A DNA stretch of 64,000 bases from Manduca sexta (taxonomy: Eukaryota; Arthropoda; Insecta; Lepidoptera; Sphingidae), in the NCBI RefSeq assembly GCF_014839805.1, contig NC_051119.1:1552743-1616742 (forward strand), in the 5' to 3' direction. Numbering within the stretch: the stretch's first letter is position 1; every line of letters begins with the position of its first letter. The translations under genes were made by a program, and so were the position numbers. The notes under the pieces are model-generated. The model worked only from the letters and a program-made list of their open reading frames with translations. It had not been told where the DNA came from and did not search any database. Shown here piece after piece: positions 43,786-56,415 of the stretch.

Positions 43786-46230
43786 TATCTTTTACAATTT
43801 TTTTCTTTTTCTAACAAGAATACGTAATGATCTTTTTCACAAATATGTATTTTCAATGTTTTGGTCTAAATAATTTCCGGTCATAAATTGTAATTTATTT
43901 GCATACAATTTTCACACTAATTCGATTCATATTTTAACGCAATACGATTTTTGTATAATGTTGAATGTTTTTTGTATAATATCGTAACATTTTGTTCCTA
44001 ATTATTTTTATAATAAAAATATGCTATAACGCAAGTATGTCGGCCCGTTAGTTTTGCAATGCCGCAGGTGCGTTCATTTTGAAATGTACGCAAATTCCAT
44101 CATCATGAACAATGAGTATGCCCACGTCTCAAAACGCCCTGTTGATTATTTACATTCAATGAGATATAATTATTGTTTTGCAATAGCTGCAAAATTTAAT
44201 TTAGCGCCATCTGTTAACGTATTTTTTTTACAGGTCGCTTGATCACCGAACGAGCTTGTTTCTTGTAAGTAGATATTTATTTTAATATTATAACATAGTA
44301 GTATTCTGTATTGTGTGCTGGTACATAAATTATATTGCAAGGAAAATTTATTTTTTAGAAAAATCATGTGTTTGGTTTCAAATCTTTGAATTTTTGACAA
44401 ACAGCTTAAAATATATCAACCGAAAAATGTAGGATCAGATATCTCACGTTCTTAAATGAAACAAAAAATGTTATTAATTTAAAAAAAACGCTTATCTAGT
44501 CTCTAAATTAGCATCGTTTAAATTATAACATTGGATAATGTTGATACATAACCTAATAAATCATAAAATGATTAAAATGGTGACACTGGACCTCTTGTTC
44601 TGAGACTGGACCATATTTTTGAATATCCTGCAAATACATAGAATGATTCATAAAGTCAATTTTATGTTCATTGACTTCTCTGAAACTAATTAAAATAAAA
44701 TTTCGTACGTCAGTTATTCTTCTAGTATTGTAAATTAGAGGTTGCGGTTATAGCATATAGCGGGTTTAGATTAACAAGAAAACTCGGTGAAGTAATCTTC
44801 CGCAAGCTAGTTTTATTGTAACCGTCGCGGCTAGCTATCTTCTGGAAATTTTAAAGCGTGCAGAACTTTTATCATCGATATCTATTGTACACTATGTACT
44901 AGATCTGGCGTGCCTAACACTCACTGTTTTTAACTAAAGTGTACTGCATTGTATTGATTGCCATTTTACTTATACTCAATTTAAACCGCTTTAGTACTGC
45001 ATGTTTAAAGTTTGATTAGTCGATTGATGTTTTAACGCTGCAGCGAACACTAGTTCTAACTCCAGGTTTTGAACAAATAGTTTATATTGACGTTTGTTAT
45101 AGAATATACGTCAATGCTATACCATAAATATTGCGTCAAGGTTAAACGCATCTGAAAGGTTTTTGTTATGGCAATTGTTGTACTACCTTATGTCATTTTT
45201 AAATTGGGAATCAGAAATTTCTTGCGCAATACTATGCAGAGAATACTTTACGCATGACTTGCACGTTGTCCCTTCAATAAAAAAGGTTTAAATATAATTT
45301 CCGACATTACTTCACCTACCAATTATTCCATTGAAGAACTTGTATTTATTTAATATTTACTGATAAATCAATTTCGTATACTTCAATCAATAGGCCATCT
45401 TTAATGGTGTAAACTCTTTTTCAATACCATGATACTTTGCCAGACAATTATATCTCTTATATCTGAAGTTTAAAGTACATAATAGATTTTAGCATTCTAA
45501 ATGATACCATGATAAAGTTGATCAATTATAATTCTTATTTATTTGAGGTTAAGGTGCAAAATTACTAAAGCGATGATCAGTATTTCGTCAAACATTGTAA
45601 TCGTAAGGTCAGTTCTAAGGTTAGCCAAGTTTGTGTTTCGGTTATTTTATTAAGTGTAATTCTTATTGGTTTTAGAGGAACGTTTTGAACCGTGAAGACC
45701 TGCGTTCGACTCTCTGTCAATAATTTCAAATCCTACTACAGATTAGTCATTAACACGCTTTTTTAACACTCTCTTATTAGCTTGGGTTGTATGTATGTAT
45801 GTAACGGAATCTTTGAGCTCAATTTTCACCAATTTCCAGAAATCTGATTAATTTGAAACTTTACACACGTATCAAGGACCGACGACAATGCAATAATTTG
45901 ATAAGAGTTTCCCATTATCCTTATTAGGACCGCCAGGATTAATAAATTCTTTTATAGATCCGCTGTAAAAGAGAAATGATTTTCTCCTTTTTAGTTCGAT
46001 TAGCAATAAAAGCGTGTTTTTTTAGTTTTTTTTTTAAGTTCTACTATCTTTGAGGGCTCCATACTTATACTGAAAACTTAAAATGTTGCTACCTGGGAAT
46101 CGAACCCAGGAACCCGCAATCCATATCCCATATGTTCTCATATGACCAACGACTCGATAAGTACAAATCTCCAATCACACTAGATTACACGTGTATATCG
46201 CCTAAGTTTCTGCTTAGATGTTTAAACGAT
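43786..46230. other. Gene-free stretch
   Basis: AT-rich. The segment 44900-45125 shares a terminal motif (ACAAATAGTTTATATTGACG in one orientation) with 60535-60600, inverted, and is probably a MITE remnant. A box-B-like GAATCGAACCC at about 46100 hints at a SINE head on the minus strand. No gene supported. Confidence 0.45.
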
Positions 46231-46700
46231 TACTTACCTTAGCGCATGCGTAATGCTAATACGTGCTGGCAGAGAGCTGACAAGTGCGTGCCAGATACGC
46301 AAGGATGTTGTCTGATGCAGCCTCCATGGAGGGTATTTTTTTTGTATTGGACTCCGCAGTCCACACCACGAGAAACCTGCGAATGGGTTATTGGAATACC
46401 ACGCTAAGCTACTGCGAGAACCTTGAAGAAAGTTGGGAATATCTAGGGAAGGAAGTGTGGTGGAAGGAGAAGGGACCCTCTTAGGATGGGAGAAGGCTAG
46501 GAACTGTTCGCGAGCTCTTATAGGCCTCAATGTGAATTGGCAACTATGTATACACACTGAAGTTCTGAACTGTATGCCTAGGGCCGCGACAAATGTCCCT
46601 CATGTATGGGTTCATCCGGTGTGGAGACTGAGCGCGAGGGTTACGGCGGATATGAGGCTGTCACATATTCTATACTACACAATTCATAGCATATAGCTTT
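46231..46700. other. GC-richer unclassified block
   Basis: Contains GGGAATATCTAGGGAAGGAA and AGACTGAGCGCGAGGGTTAC. Open frames on both strands have no recognisable domain. It is likely part of an old retroelement. Confidence 0.35.
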
Positions 46701-46714
46701 TGCTCAATCCGATC

Positions 46715-46890
46715 AGTCCGTGATATTGGGTTTTTCTATTGTATCAGCCCGGAGTCTGGAATTTGTGCCCGATATGGCGATAGGCTCGTCCCTGTCACAT
46801 TACGGAACAGCATGTGCACGAAGAATCTGGGTGCAATAGTATCGTCTTTGCCCACCCCTTCGGAGATTAAAGGCCTGAGTATGTGTGTTA
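46715..46890 (+). mobile_element. SINE family C, 3' part
   Basis: ATATTGGGTTTTTCTATTGT, GCCCGGAGTCTGGAATTTGT, GCGATAGGCTCGTCCCTGTC and CCCACCCCTTCGGAGATTAA. The tRNA-like head is missing. Confidence 0.78.
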
Positions 46891-46904
46891 TAATTTTTAC
46901 AAGT

Positions 46905-47160
46905 GGTTTTTTACTGGTAGGTCTTTCATATGTGAGAGTCCGCCTGAGTAAGTACCACGGCAATGTCTATCTCTGCGAGCAGCAGTGCGTAGTCACTGTT
47001 GCCAGACATTGTAGCCAGTGTAGGTAACTACTAGTCATAATGAGACGTAACATCTCATGTCTCAGGATGGCGAGCGCAGTGGAATACCAAACAATACGTA
47101 ACGCTTACCATTAGGCGAACGGCAAGCTAGTCTCGTCAATCAAAGCAATAAAAAAAAAAT
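46905..47160 (-). repeat. Dispersed repeat family F, minus copy
   Basis: Reverse complement has GACGAGACTAGCTTGCCGTT, CGCCTAATGGTAAGCGTTAC and TCCACTGCGCTCGCCATCCT, matching 40325-40625. An A-run lies at 47149-47160. Confidence 0.78.
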
Positions 47161-47469
47161 ACTTGCTCGTCTCGTCTAAATTACCTAGTACATACACCAT
47201 TACCCTTCAGAAGTCTGGTAAAAACATGTTACTCAGATATGCGAGAGATCATTTCCCAATCACAGCCGAGCCTAGAGGTGCGGCCGCGACGAATTGTTAC
47301 CAACCTGTCCGAGCAGGTACGAGATACTATCTCTCAACTGGTTGTGGTTTCATTAAAAGAATGCATGTGAAAATACTTTGACTAGCCATTTTACTTTGAC
47401 CTTCGTGGTGTTAACGTGTAGGATGGGAGGCCATATACTCGGAATCCAGCATCTCATGATATTTATTAT

Positions 47470-47564
47470 AATAATAATATCAGCCCTGTATTGTATAATG
47501 TCCCACTGCTGCACGGGCCTCCTCTACTACTGAGTGGGCTTAGGCCTTAGTCCACCATGCTGAC
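47470..47564 (-). mobile_element. SINE family A, copy 7 (3' fragment)
   Basis: Only the 3' end of the SINE remains (ATATCAGCCCTGTATTGTAT, then CGGGCCTCCTCTACTACTGA and TAGGCCTTAGTCCACCATGC). Confidence 0.8.
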
Positions 47565-48423
47565 TCAATTCTATAATTATACAATTTTTTATAATTGTAA
47601 AATGTAGGTAAATATTGTAACTATGACTATTCGGATAACTAACACCTGCCCTTGACCATGAAGGCTGTAAAGTCTTAGTAACGTAGGAAGAAAATTATAA
47701 TATAAAAATCGAGATAAAATCTGTAAAATTTTATTTCAATGTCCAATGCGTAAGAAATCATTAAATAGTTGTCGTACAAAATGTTTAACCGATCAAAATA
47801 ATTTTCGTCGTACGTTGTATGATCTGATTTCTTTACCTTCTCTATATAAAAAATATTCGTCAATAATCACTATAGGTAGAACTAGTTTACGACGCCGTCC
47901 CATACCAACCAATTTACATGTAATATTAACAGCACTCGAAACGAGAGAAACGCCTATTGCCAAATAACTCTAATGTCTTTCTAATTCCAATCAACCTGGC
48001 ACGCGGCCCTTTGACGCTGTTAACGTAGCATTGTCATTTACCTAAGCAGACTGTAATATAAGGAAGCATAACAAACTACCTTTAACAATAGTAAACAATA
48101 AAACCTTCCATCATTCATATTTTAGTGGAGTGGGTGTGAAGTTAACACAATGCTCGTCCTACGCGACCCAACAAGGTTGTCTTGCGTTTAAACAACGCTT
48201 CGCAAATAGGTGTTAACTGACAACGTAACTTAACCTCATTCGAGAATCTTCTGTCAGAAATCCATGGCAAGAATGTTACAGACGGAACATCAAGTTATAT
48301 AGACTGTATGTTCGATACTTTTGCTTATTCCTTATAAACGGTACGCTACAATTTGTTAAAGATTAAACATGAGGCTGTATGACTTATTCCTTTAGAGAAT
48401 TAAAAAATAAATTAAATAAGGAC
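47565..48423. other. Gene-free stretch
   Basis: AT-rich; two short open frames (47675-47863 minus, 47746-47967 plus) without domain or splice support. Confidence 0.45.
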
Positions 48424-48665
48424 TGACTGCCTTGGTGACGTCATTATTATTGTGTTGTGTGTGCGATATGACTTCCACTGTAATGTCTCTGGTTAGAATC
48501 CCGGCTTGGGAAAATTTTACATTGTTTTTTTTTTTTCAGTATTAGCCTGGAGTCGGGAATTTGTATCGAATATGTCATATGGCGATACGTTCGCCTCTTA
48601 TAACATCATGGAAAGGAACACAGACGACGAAAAGTGTCGAAAATAAAGGCATGATGTGTGTATGT
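48424..48665 (+). mobile_element. SINE family C, copy
   Basis: GACTGCCTTGGTGACGTCAT, box-B-like GGTTAGAATCCCGGCTTGGG, a T-run, then GCCTGGAGTCGGGAATTTGT and GGCATGATGTGTGTATGTGT. Confidence 0.75.
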
Positions 48666-50565
48666 GTGTGCTATGCGTTGATTTTTATTCCTTTATACGG
48701 TATACCTTTATGTTATGTCTTGTTAAATTTAATTTATGGGATCTTGTAAATAAAACGGCAAATTATTAAATGTCTATGAATAATTGATTAACCCAACCAG
48801 ACACCGAATTATAGATATAGAAAAAACTTACGCGTGCCAATAAAACTCAATTTTATGGCTTTATGAAAAATGCTTCCTTTGGCTAAAGTGAATAAAACTA
48901 TAAAAAACTGACCATTTCGCGCCAAACCAGTAACCACAGAGTATACATTCTTACACAAGGCACAGTTATTACGCTGCAACAAGCCGCAATTTTATCTGTT
49001 ATATCTTCGGCCAATCGTTCACGCTTCTAACAAAGAGACGAAATAGGCGGAACTAGAGCGAGCAAAAAATATTGATTTAATTAGTTGTTTACTGCGTATA
49101 ATGATCCTGCTTGTATTTTTGCCAAATAGACGTCGCGGTGAACTCCGTTGAGAAACAATTTGACATAAAAAAGTTCTTATAACTACGTTCCTTTTTTAAA
49201 TTTCGAATATTTAAATCAAAGAATAGGATGGAAAGTATATAAAATCCTACAGTTTTTTTTTAAATCCGTATCGCTGTGTTCTTTGCGTTTAATAGATGAA
49301 GAACAAAATAATATGATCGTCATTATTATGGAATGATCAGGGTTTTTTAAGAGTGAGTTTTCTAGCTATAATCCACAATACAAGACCTGTATTTTAGCAT
49401 ACAGCAGTATATGGGTTTATGTGTTTATAAACTACATAATTGCTTGGAAAAATGCGTCGAATCAATGTCAAACATTTCTCAAATGCAGGTCAAGTATATC
49501 GGTCAAACGGTTGTTACGACTGATTCATGCAACATTGCATACACTAACATACTTTTATTGCATTTACTGGTTCATTCACGCATGCGCCGACCTCCCTTTC
49601 CTGTGTGAAACATTATGGTAAGTAAAATAGGCAGATGACAGGTCCTATACATAATCAGTCTTACTTATAAACTTGTTTTAGCGTTAAAAGGTGTTTATAA
49701 TTGTTTAAATAGCTGTCAAAAACATTACCGGTTCCTAGTTTAAACCTTATTAAAAGGCAAGATGGCGGGTTTGGACTTACAACTGATCGAGTAAATTTGT
49801 GTTTTAACTAAGCATAGCTTTGCGACATTCTTATAGGTATGACAGTAAATTTTACCACTTATTGTAGTTTTTAGTGGCGGGTTTTGTATATATTTATTTA
49901 CTCGACTTTTAACTTTTTTAAATTTTTGTACTCGTCTTTGAACCAGAGTATTATTTTATTGCGTATTTCGTTTTGGGAGTCAAACATAGGGCCTTCATTT
50001 CCGTAATACTACGTTGCCACTAAAACAGAAGCAAGATGTGTATCGGTGAGTATGTACACCGTGCAATGTCACGTTCGTGCCATGTGTCTATTCTTTCTAC
50101 GAGCTTGTCCTCTATGCTACTAATGTCTTCATTGTCTTTGGAATATCGCTTTTAAAACAAAAAATCATAAGTCGTATCTTCTAATTTTGCTGTGCTATCC
50201 ATGTTTCAGAAATAAATGCGCCACTGTGTGTCTGATTAAAAATCGCTTAGGTAATCTACAATGTGCTCTGTGTGCAAAGTTTCCTTCAAATCCATTTAGC
50301 GGTTTCTTTATTACATTCTATCAAGCATACAAATTCCACAAACTTTCCTATTTATGTTACTATCTGGTAACTATCGACGGGCAAATTGCAAGCCAGCTCG
50401 TTTTCTGGTAATAAAACGTAAGACAGCGTTTACCTTTCAGTTAGTTACGATAGCAACCGATAACTACTAGACCGAAACTAGTTTACAAACAGACATTCCG
50501 GCTCGCAAATCTGTGTACAAAACATAGACATGTTCGTATGCGAAAGTATATCTTCGTAGATTCAA
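48666..50565. other. Gene-free stretch
   Basis: AT-rich. A fragment at about 50205-50320 (AAGTTTCCTTCAAATCCATT) resembles dispersed retroelement sequence. No gene supported. Confidence 0.45.
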
Positions 50566-50569
50566 TACG

Positions 50570-50765
50570 GTGGTCCGAACAAATTTGCACTACAATGAAT
50601 GCCTTCCTGTGTTTTTAGACAATATACAAATTATACTTCAACTGTGAATTAAAAAAAACATTTCATTTCATACGTTAGTAATAAGTATATACTATTTAAC
50701 TTATTTTTAAATAATAAATGCATTTTATTCGACTGTCATGGCGACAGCGGTCGATGTTCGGGCCG
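50570..50765 (-). repeat. Repeat family I, second copy
   Basis: Reverse complement matches 33605-33780, including CGCCATGACAGTCGAATAAA and AACACAGGAAGGCATTC. Confidence 0.8.
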
Positions 50766-51141
50766 TATCTCAGAACAAGAACAAGCATAGAAGGAATCTA
50801 AATTACCCTCATATACTTATCCTATTTTTTCTAATAGGCCAAAACCGTTGAAAAGAACGAGACAAATATTATGTTGCTAAGGTCGGCTTGCGTACACTTT
50901 AAAATAATCAAATGGTTACCTTTGGTCCTCTTTATGATGCCGAATTAAAAAGCAAATAAAATGTCAAATGTTCCAACTTGCCAATCTCAAAACAATGTCA
51001 CAAACGCGCTCACACAATTTAGTTACGTTATACTTCAGCGCGTACTTTTCTAAACTGGCTACATGTTATGTAAAATTATTGTTGTTAATTTTAATAAATA
51101 CACATTGCTGTTTAAGTAAAATATAGCCCTAGGAACAAGCA

Positions 51142-51710
51142 ATGGCCTGCGCTATTGTGGGGTATAAATCTCATTCTTCTCGTAAAGAAAATGAAACTGA
51201 AATCATCAGCTTCCATCGGTGAGTAAACAAAAAACCTAATATATTTGCTTAAACCCTGTACATAAGTGCAAAAAGTGTTATTAATTATACTTTATTATGC
51301 TGTAGTCATATTATATTCTGCTGTTGGCCATTCGATCCAGTCATTATTAAGTATTTTTCATTTTTACCAATTTACGTAGTCGTGTTCAATAGTGTTGTGC
51401 TGCATATTCTTTCGATAACATAGATGTTGGATATTGTAGTTTACTATTTTGCATAAATTGCCTTTTACTTTTAATATACGGTGGTGTAGTGGTAAAAGCC
51501 ACTTGGAAACCGTGCGCGAAGGCTGGGGTCGAGGAAACTATCTGATTTTCATAGTGTGTTTCATACAATGTGTTTCATTGCAGATTCCCTACAGATGATG
51601 CTATGAGGCAAAAATGGATCTTTGCCATAGCTCGTCCCAATTGGCATTGGAAAAAACAGCACCGTGTTTGCTCTAAGCATTTCGACAAAGTTTTATTAAC
51701 ATTGAAATAA
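51142..51710 (+). pseudogene. THAP-domain remnant, two exons (51142-51218 and 51584-51710)
   Basis: Exon 1 starts MACAIVGYKSHSSRKENETE and breaks after IISFH in a phase-2 donor (CG|GTGAGT). Exon 2 follows TTGCAG and gives RFPTDDAMRQKWIFAIARPN, then WHWKKQHRVCSKHFDK and a stop, 67 residues in all. The HRFP...W...A.R..W......VCSKHF pattern is the THAP zinc-finger fold (C2CH), and the intron after the His of HRFP is a usual THAP position. The second cysteine (normally in GC-x-S) is tyrosine, and the protein ends before the conserved AVPT/S-I-F box. It therefore lacks a full zinc site and any partner domain. THAP domains come from P-element-type transposases and host transcription factors. It is best read as a decayed gene or transposon relic; a missing downstream exon is possible. 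Confidence 0.7.
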
Positions 51711-52610
51711 GTTATCAGACATATGTGACATGAATGATACCGCTGTGTTTTAATTTTACTGTCCCATTTTAGTAGCTTCTGTCAAATCCCACCTCTTGGG
51801 TATCTTTTAATGCCTAAGAAAGTCAGAAAAGAACAGAAGGCGTACTGGCTTTCTCCTAGACGAAATTCCGGCCGATTTCTTGTTTGTTACTTACAGCAGT
51901 TTCCATTCCTTCCGAAATTTCTAACAGTTTCTTAATTTAATAATATAAATGCAAAACCATTTTTGTGTTTAGTAAATGACGTTTCGGAAGGCATGGAAAC
52001 TGCTGTAAATAGCAAACGAAATTGGACAAAATTTAGCTCGAAGAACGCCGGTAGTTCTATAGTTTATTGTAATTTAACAGCTTTTTACCGAGTGCTTTTA
52101 TATACCCAGACTTTTTTTGGTACTTGAATACCAAATCAGGGTTTTGATAATTTTTTTTTAGCCTTTAACTAAAATAGCAATTTGCAACGGTTTGTAGTTG
52201 ACTGACCGAAAAGTGTTTATTTTAGCAGGTCTGTGAATTTACCATAGCCGATAGACAAAGCATCTATCGATATCGATAAGATGTCAGAAGGGATCGCAAC
52301 ACAATTAAATTTCTTGCTGTCTAAGACACAGTACACTCAAATGTCATAGTGTTACTTCTATGCTTGTCATTGTTCTGAGGGCCGTATAATCAACATCGTT
52401 GATTTACCTTAATTAAAAACTTCAAGTCAGATTATATGACCAGAAATGTCCTGGGAATTACTGAACGAAAAGGGTACGGGAAGCTCTCAAACGACCTGCG
52501 TGGGGCAAATCAAGAATGGTATGAGTATTGGGGAACTTTAACCATGTGACCAGAGTAAGAAGGTTCTAGAGTGTTTAAACAAAGTTCTAGAGTGTGTTGC
52601 TGCTGTGAAG
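51711..52610. other. Gene-free stretch after the THAP remnant
   Basis: AT-rich. No further exon for the THAP frame was found. TATCGATATCGATAAG occurs near 52268. Confidence 0.5.
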
Positions 52611-52614
52611 TAGT

Positions 52615-52850
52615 TGCTGGTCGTAGAATATATTTTGTATCCGCCTGGATAGCGATCACCGTACACAAAGTGTTAAAACTCGTCATAGTGGCCCCCTTAG
52701 TGTCGCATTCCGGGATCAGCCTTTGTATATCTGGTTGCAACAGGCCGGCATAATTGTGTCAACTGCCGAGGGGTAATCATCTCTCGTCAGTCGACATTTT
52801 ATTGGGCCCCAGTCCACTTACCATCAGATGCAGTGGAGCCACTTTGCCGT
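52615..52850 (+). repeat. Dispersed repeat family B
   Basis: GCTGGTCGTAGAATATATTT, GATAGCGATCACCGTACACA, CAACAGGCCGGCATAATTGT and CCACTTACCATCAGATGCAG. Near full length. Confidence 0.85.
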
Positions 52851-52859
52851 GATGATCAG

Positions 52860-53898
52860 GGCAATGATTTGCTTACGTGTGATCATTCAATACAATACAT
52901 AAAGTATTGTACTGTAACTTGTAATTCAATTAGTGTTTCTACTGTTTATAAATATTTTGCAGGATTATAGACTTAGGATTCCTCAGTAAGCCAACGATAT
53001 ATCTCATCAACAGTAAAGAAATACCTAAATTCTTTCATACTAAACTATTCCTCAGTAAATGACGTCGTAAAGATGTTCTTTAGTTACTTTCACTTCGTTT
53101 CAAGGCCTTAGTGCACTCGCCTGGCTTGACTATTCTAGAGCACATATTTTATTTAAATTCTGTGGTAGAGACACGCTGCAGGAAGACTGTGGTGGAATCA
53201 CAGCCACGTAGAATTCGTGTGAAAAACAGCTTAGCACGTTTGGTATAAGATTTAATACCTACTTGCTAATTGTACATAATTAGTTATAGAACGAAAATGA
53301 TACTCCGCTAAGGCCTTAATTTTTTTTGTAATACGTAGTTCTGAACGACACAATTTCTATTTGAATTGTAAAAAGGTAATCTGTCTAGAAAGATTCAGTA
53401 TTCCATATTCAAATACCAATTCGGCAGAATTGTCGATATCAACACTAATTGCCAAAATAAAAAAAATCTACGTTCGATATATGAAATTCGAAAATCGCCA
53501 TAAACAATATTATGTTCATTTTATACTGAACTCTATAAAAATGCTACCTATATCTGTGTATATTACGAATTACGATATAATTATAATTACCAAGCCAGCT
53601 AATTGGAAAAAAAAACGCAAGGGCCGATTATATAATTAGAACAGCGTCGGAATTGTTCGAGTAAAAGTGGTCGTCACTGTGATGTAACCCGGGGCTCATT
53701 AGAGGTACTTTACACTCGTTAGCGCCATGATAATAAGAGAAAGGTATGGGATTTCATTAGTTCACTGTATACGATAATAGATGGCGTTAAGACGAAAAAT
53801 AATGTCGGCTTTGCCAATCTGAGAATTTATTATTTAAACTATGCGACCGAAAAATGTCAAATTTTTTAATACTGGGCAAATGCAAAACCAAAAAGATA
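52860..53898. other. Gene-free stretch
   Basis: AT-rich. The open frame 53361-53639 is AT-biased and unrecognised. Confidence 0.45.
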
Positions 53899-53970
53899 TT
53901 CCGATACCGGGAATCGAACCCGAGCCTCCTGGGTGAGAGCCAGGTATCCTAGCCACTAGACCATATCGGA
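53899..53970 (-). tRNA. tRNA-Glu (CTC), copy 1
   Basis: 72 nt on the minus strand. Acceptor TCCGATA pairs with TATCGGA plus discriminator A. D arm GGTCTAGTGGCTAGGATACC, anticodon loop CTCTCAC (anticodon CTC), T arm CTCGGGTTCGATTCCCGG. A T5 run lies within about 10 bases downstream in its sense. Identical in sequence to the copy at 62067-62138. Confidence 0.96.
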
Positions 53971-54529
53971 TTGTGGTAGTCTTGACAAAAATATAATTTT
54001 ATCTTTGTATTATTGTTCTCAATCATGTTTGATATAGAGAAGATAAGAGTTTCATACTTTCATCTTATAACATCAGTGACTACATTGACTTCGTATTTCT
54101 CCGTTTGTGGTACACATGTAAAGTACTGCACAAAATTCTGACCAAATTAACCGCGCTGTAGAAAGAAACAAAGCAACTGCGCCAATATATTTCTCTTTTT
54201 GTACCGTGACTTGGAGATAGTAAAGAAGTACTTACCTATTAATTTATACATTTGAAATATTAAGTGCTCTGATTTTTTATTCGGGCTTGGTCGTATGCTA
54301 ATGTCCAATGTATTGCATAAGTAGAAATAATAATATATTTTGTAACACCGTCATAAAACTCATACACTCAAACCGCAATTGCATAGTATTGTGGTATCAA
54401 CCACTTTCAATCTAACTATATGCAACATGTTTACCAGAACACTTTTTTATTTAGGCTGGCAAAGAAGCAAATCAGCTGAAGTTAAATGATTTCCATCGAA
54501 CAAAAATCCATTTTTTATACTGTAAGTGA

Positions 54530-54755
54530 CCCCTCTGTACCTGATGGTAAGTGGAGTGGCATCCAGTTAGAATGTCGACTGACGAGAGATGATTATCCTT
54601 CGCAAGTCGACAAAATTATACCGGGCTGTTTGAACCCGACATAAACGGGCTGATTCCAGAACGTGGCACACTTACGAGCGCCATTATGGCTGGTTTTAAT
54701 ACCATGTGTATGGTGGTTGATATCCGAGCGGATGCAAATATCCTACCACCAGTAG
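54530..54755 (-). repeat. Dispersed repeat family B
   Basis: Reverse complement has GGTGGTAGGATATTTGCATC, TAAGTGTGCCACGTTC and AATCATCTCTCGTCAGTCGA. Confidence 0.82.
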
Positions 54756-54759
54756 AAAT

Positions 54760-56185
54760 ATAATGCCACAAGAAACGAGTATGGTTGCCTTAAAGAAAAG
54801 GTATTAGGGCAAGGAGTAGTGTTTTAATTTGTTTAGGCCACTGGAAATATCCTTCCTCAAATGCATCAGCAACCTGTAACTCTCATCGGGTATTTGTAAT
54901 AGCTGATTACTTAATGACCTAAATCGAATCCAGCGCGAAAATTGACTAATCATGAGTTTTTATTAGCTTATTCGTAATAATTTTTTTTACCCATATGATG
55001 GTACAAAGGTACATTATAATATTGAATGGTTTGGACTATGTAGGTTGACAATATCACATTTGTGTGGGTCTGATATAATAATCAGAGGTGGGAGAGGGAG
55101 GTACACTATTTGATACGTCTGTATTCTTACTATTTATTAGCGGTTTGTATAGTATATTGGTATCGGCTGTTGTAACTCGTAACTCGATCGAGCCGGCCTC
55201 TTCATTCGGGGAACTTTACAACTTTATGCAAATTTGAAGCTTATATTATGATATTATTAGTTAAAACCGTAACGTGGGAAACATTCATATTGCCTATTTG
55301 ATTTTATTACAAACATTCTAACAGCAGTTGTTAAATATTATAATTAGGTGATATTGCAACTTTCACTCGCTCTTAATGTTTAGTGTTTAGAACATGCATA
55401 ATCTATGCATATTATAAAACAAATTCGAAACATGATCGATTTTCTCAAAATCCACTGAACGGATTTTTGTATGGTTTTTACTAAAATATAGTGCAATCCT
55501 TGAAGAAGGTCTAGGTTAATAGTATCTTACGCTTTTATGTAAATTGACTGAAATATAACGATTACTGTTGAAGAGGTCGCGTGGCTGTAAAAAATCTCGT
55601 GGGTTATGATTTACGCGGGAAAAACTTTGTTCACAACTAGTAAGGAATATTATTGTTAATATTTCCCACAAAGCATGTTTTCTTCCACCTGCCCTTTCTA
55701 ACTGTAATGGGGGTCGTAGCATACTTTAACACGTTGCAGCTTTGGCATATATTTACAATAAACCGTGTATCTATCATTAAACCTTTGTGAGATTCAGTCT
55801 GGCGCAAATTGCGTTACAAAAATTCACATAGGCTTGACCTCAAGACTTGGTCTATTCTATGTGTGAAATGTCATTTAAAACCATTCAAAGATTTTCGTGT
55901 TTCCTTCAAGTTCTAGTATTTTGTATTTTAGTCCTTATTAACAACACTGAGTATTCACAGTCGTTTGTTGTACAGACCCGATTCCGTGTTGGTGAACTGC
56001 TTGCATACCATAACATACCGTTGCAAGATAACATCAGGGCTTATCGTTTGGTGACATCTGCGTAATTCTTTTGTTGTTCATGTGAGCATTAGCACACATT
56101 ACTGCGACAGTTGGTTAAGAAACGGTGCTTATATAATTATAGTTTCGACTCAAAAGCTGAACTGATGGAACGAAGGAAAAGAAGT
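54760..56185. other. Gene-poor stretch
   Basis: AT-rich with a fragment of a family E-like repeat near 55440-55645 (AAATCCACTGAACGGATTTT, ACGCGGGAAAAACTTTGTTC). The only open frame of note is at 55847-56065. Confidence 0.45.
55847..56065 (+). CDS. Unrecognised small ORF with a signal-peptide-like start
   Basis: 72 codons. From the internal Met at 55868 it reads MSFKTIQRFSCFLQVLVFCI then LVLINNTEYSQSF: a basic start, a hydrophobic core of about 16 residues and a polar stretch, like a secretion signal. The remaining 35 residues (VVQTRFRVGELLAYHNIPLQ and so on) match nothing I recognise. No TATA box, splice site or poly(A) signal supports it, and it may be chance. Confidence 0.15.
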   Translation: MVYSMCEMSFKTIQRFSCFLQVLVFCILVLINNTEYSQSFVVQTRFRVGELLAYHNIPLQDNIRAYRLVTSA

Positions 56186-56189
56186 TAAG

Positions 56190-56415
56190 AACAAACTGCA
56201 ACTTAGATGGTAACAGAACGGACTGCCAAAACGAAGTTGTTGATAACACCTTCAAAGCCAAATCACCTCTGAATTTCCAAATTACTTGTCAATTATCGCT
56301 AGCTTTAACTGTGAAGATAACCATCGTGAGGAAGCCTACATAACTGAAAATTCTACATAAGAATTAGGAAGGTATATGAAGGCTGCCGACCCGCACTATG
56401 CTAGAGTATTGGACT
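56190..56415 (+). mobile_element. SINE family A, copy 8 (old, diverged)
   Basis: CAGAACGGACTGCCAAAACG, TCGCTAGCTTTAACTGTGAA, ATCGTGAGGAAGCCTACATA and GCCGACCCGCACTATGCTAG align with family A. The divergence is much greater than in the copies at 14610 or 27030. Confidence 0.75.

Noticed and set aside
46085..46165. Possible tRNA gene on the minus strand (GAATCGAACCC)
   Set aside because: Acceptor and anticodon stems do not pair; more likely a SINE head.
46234..46557. 107-residue minus-strand ORF
   Set aside because: No recognisable domain, an overlapping plus-strand ORF of similar length, and a repeat-like setting.
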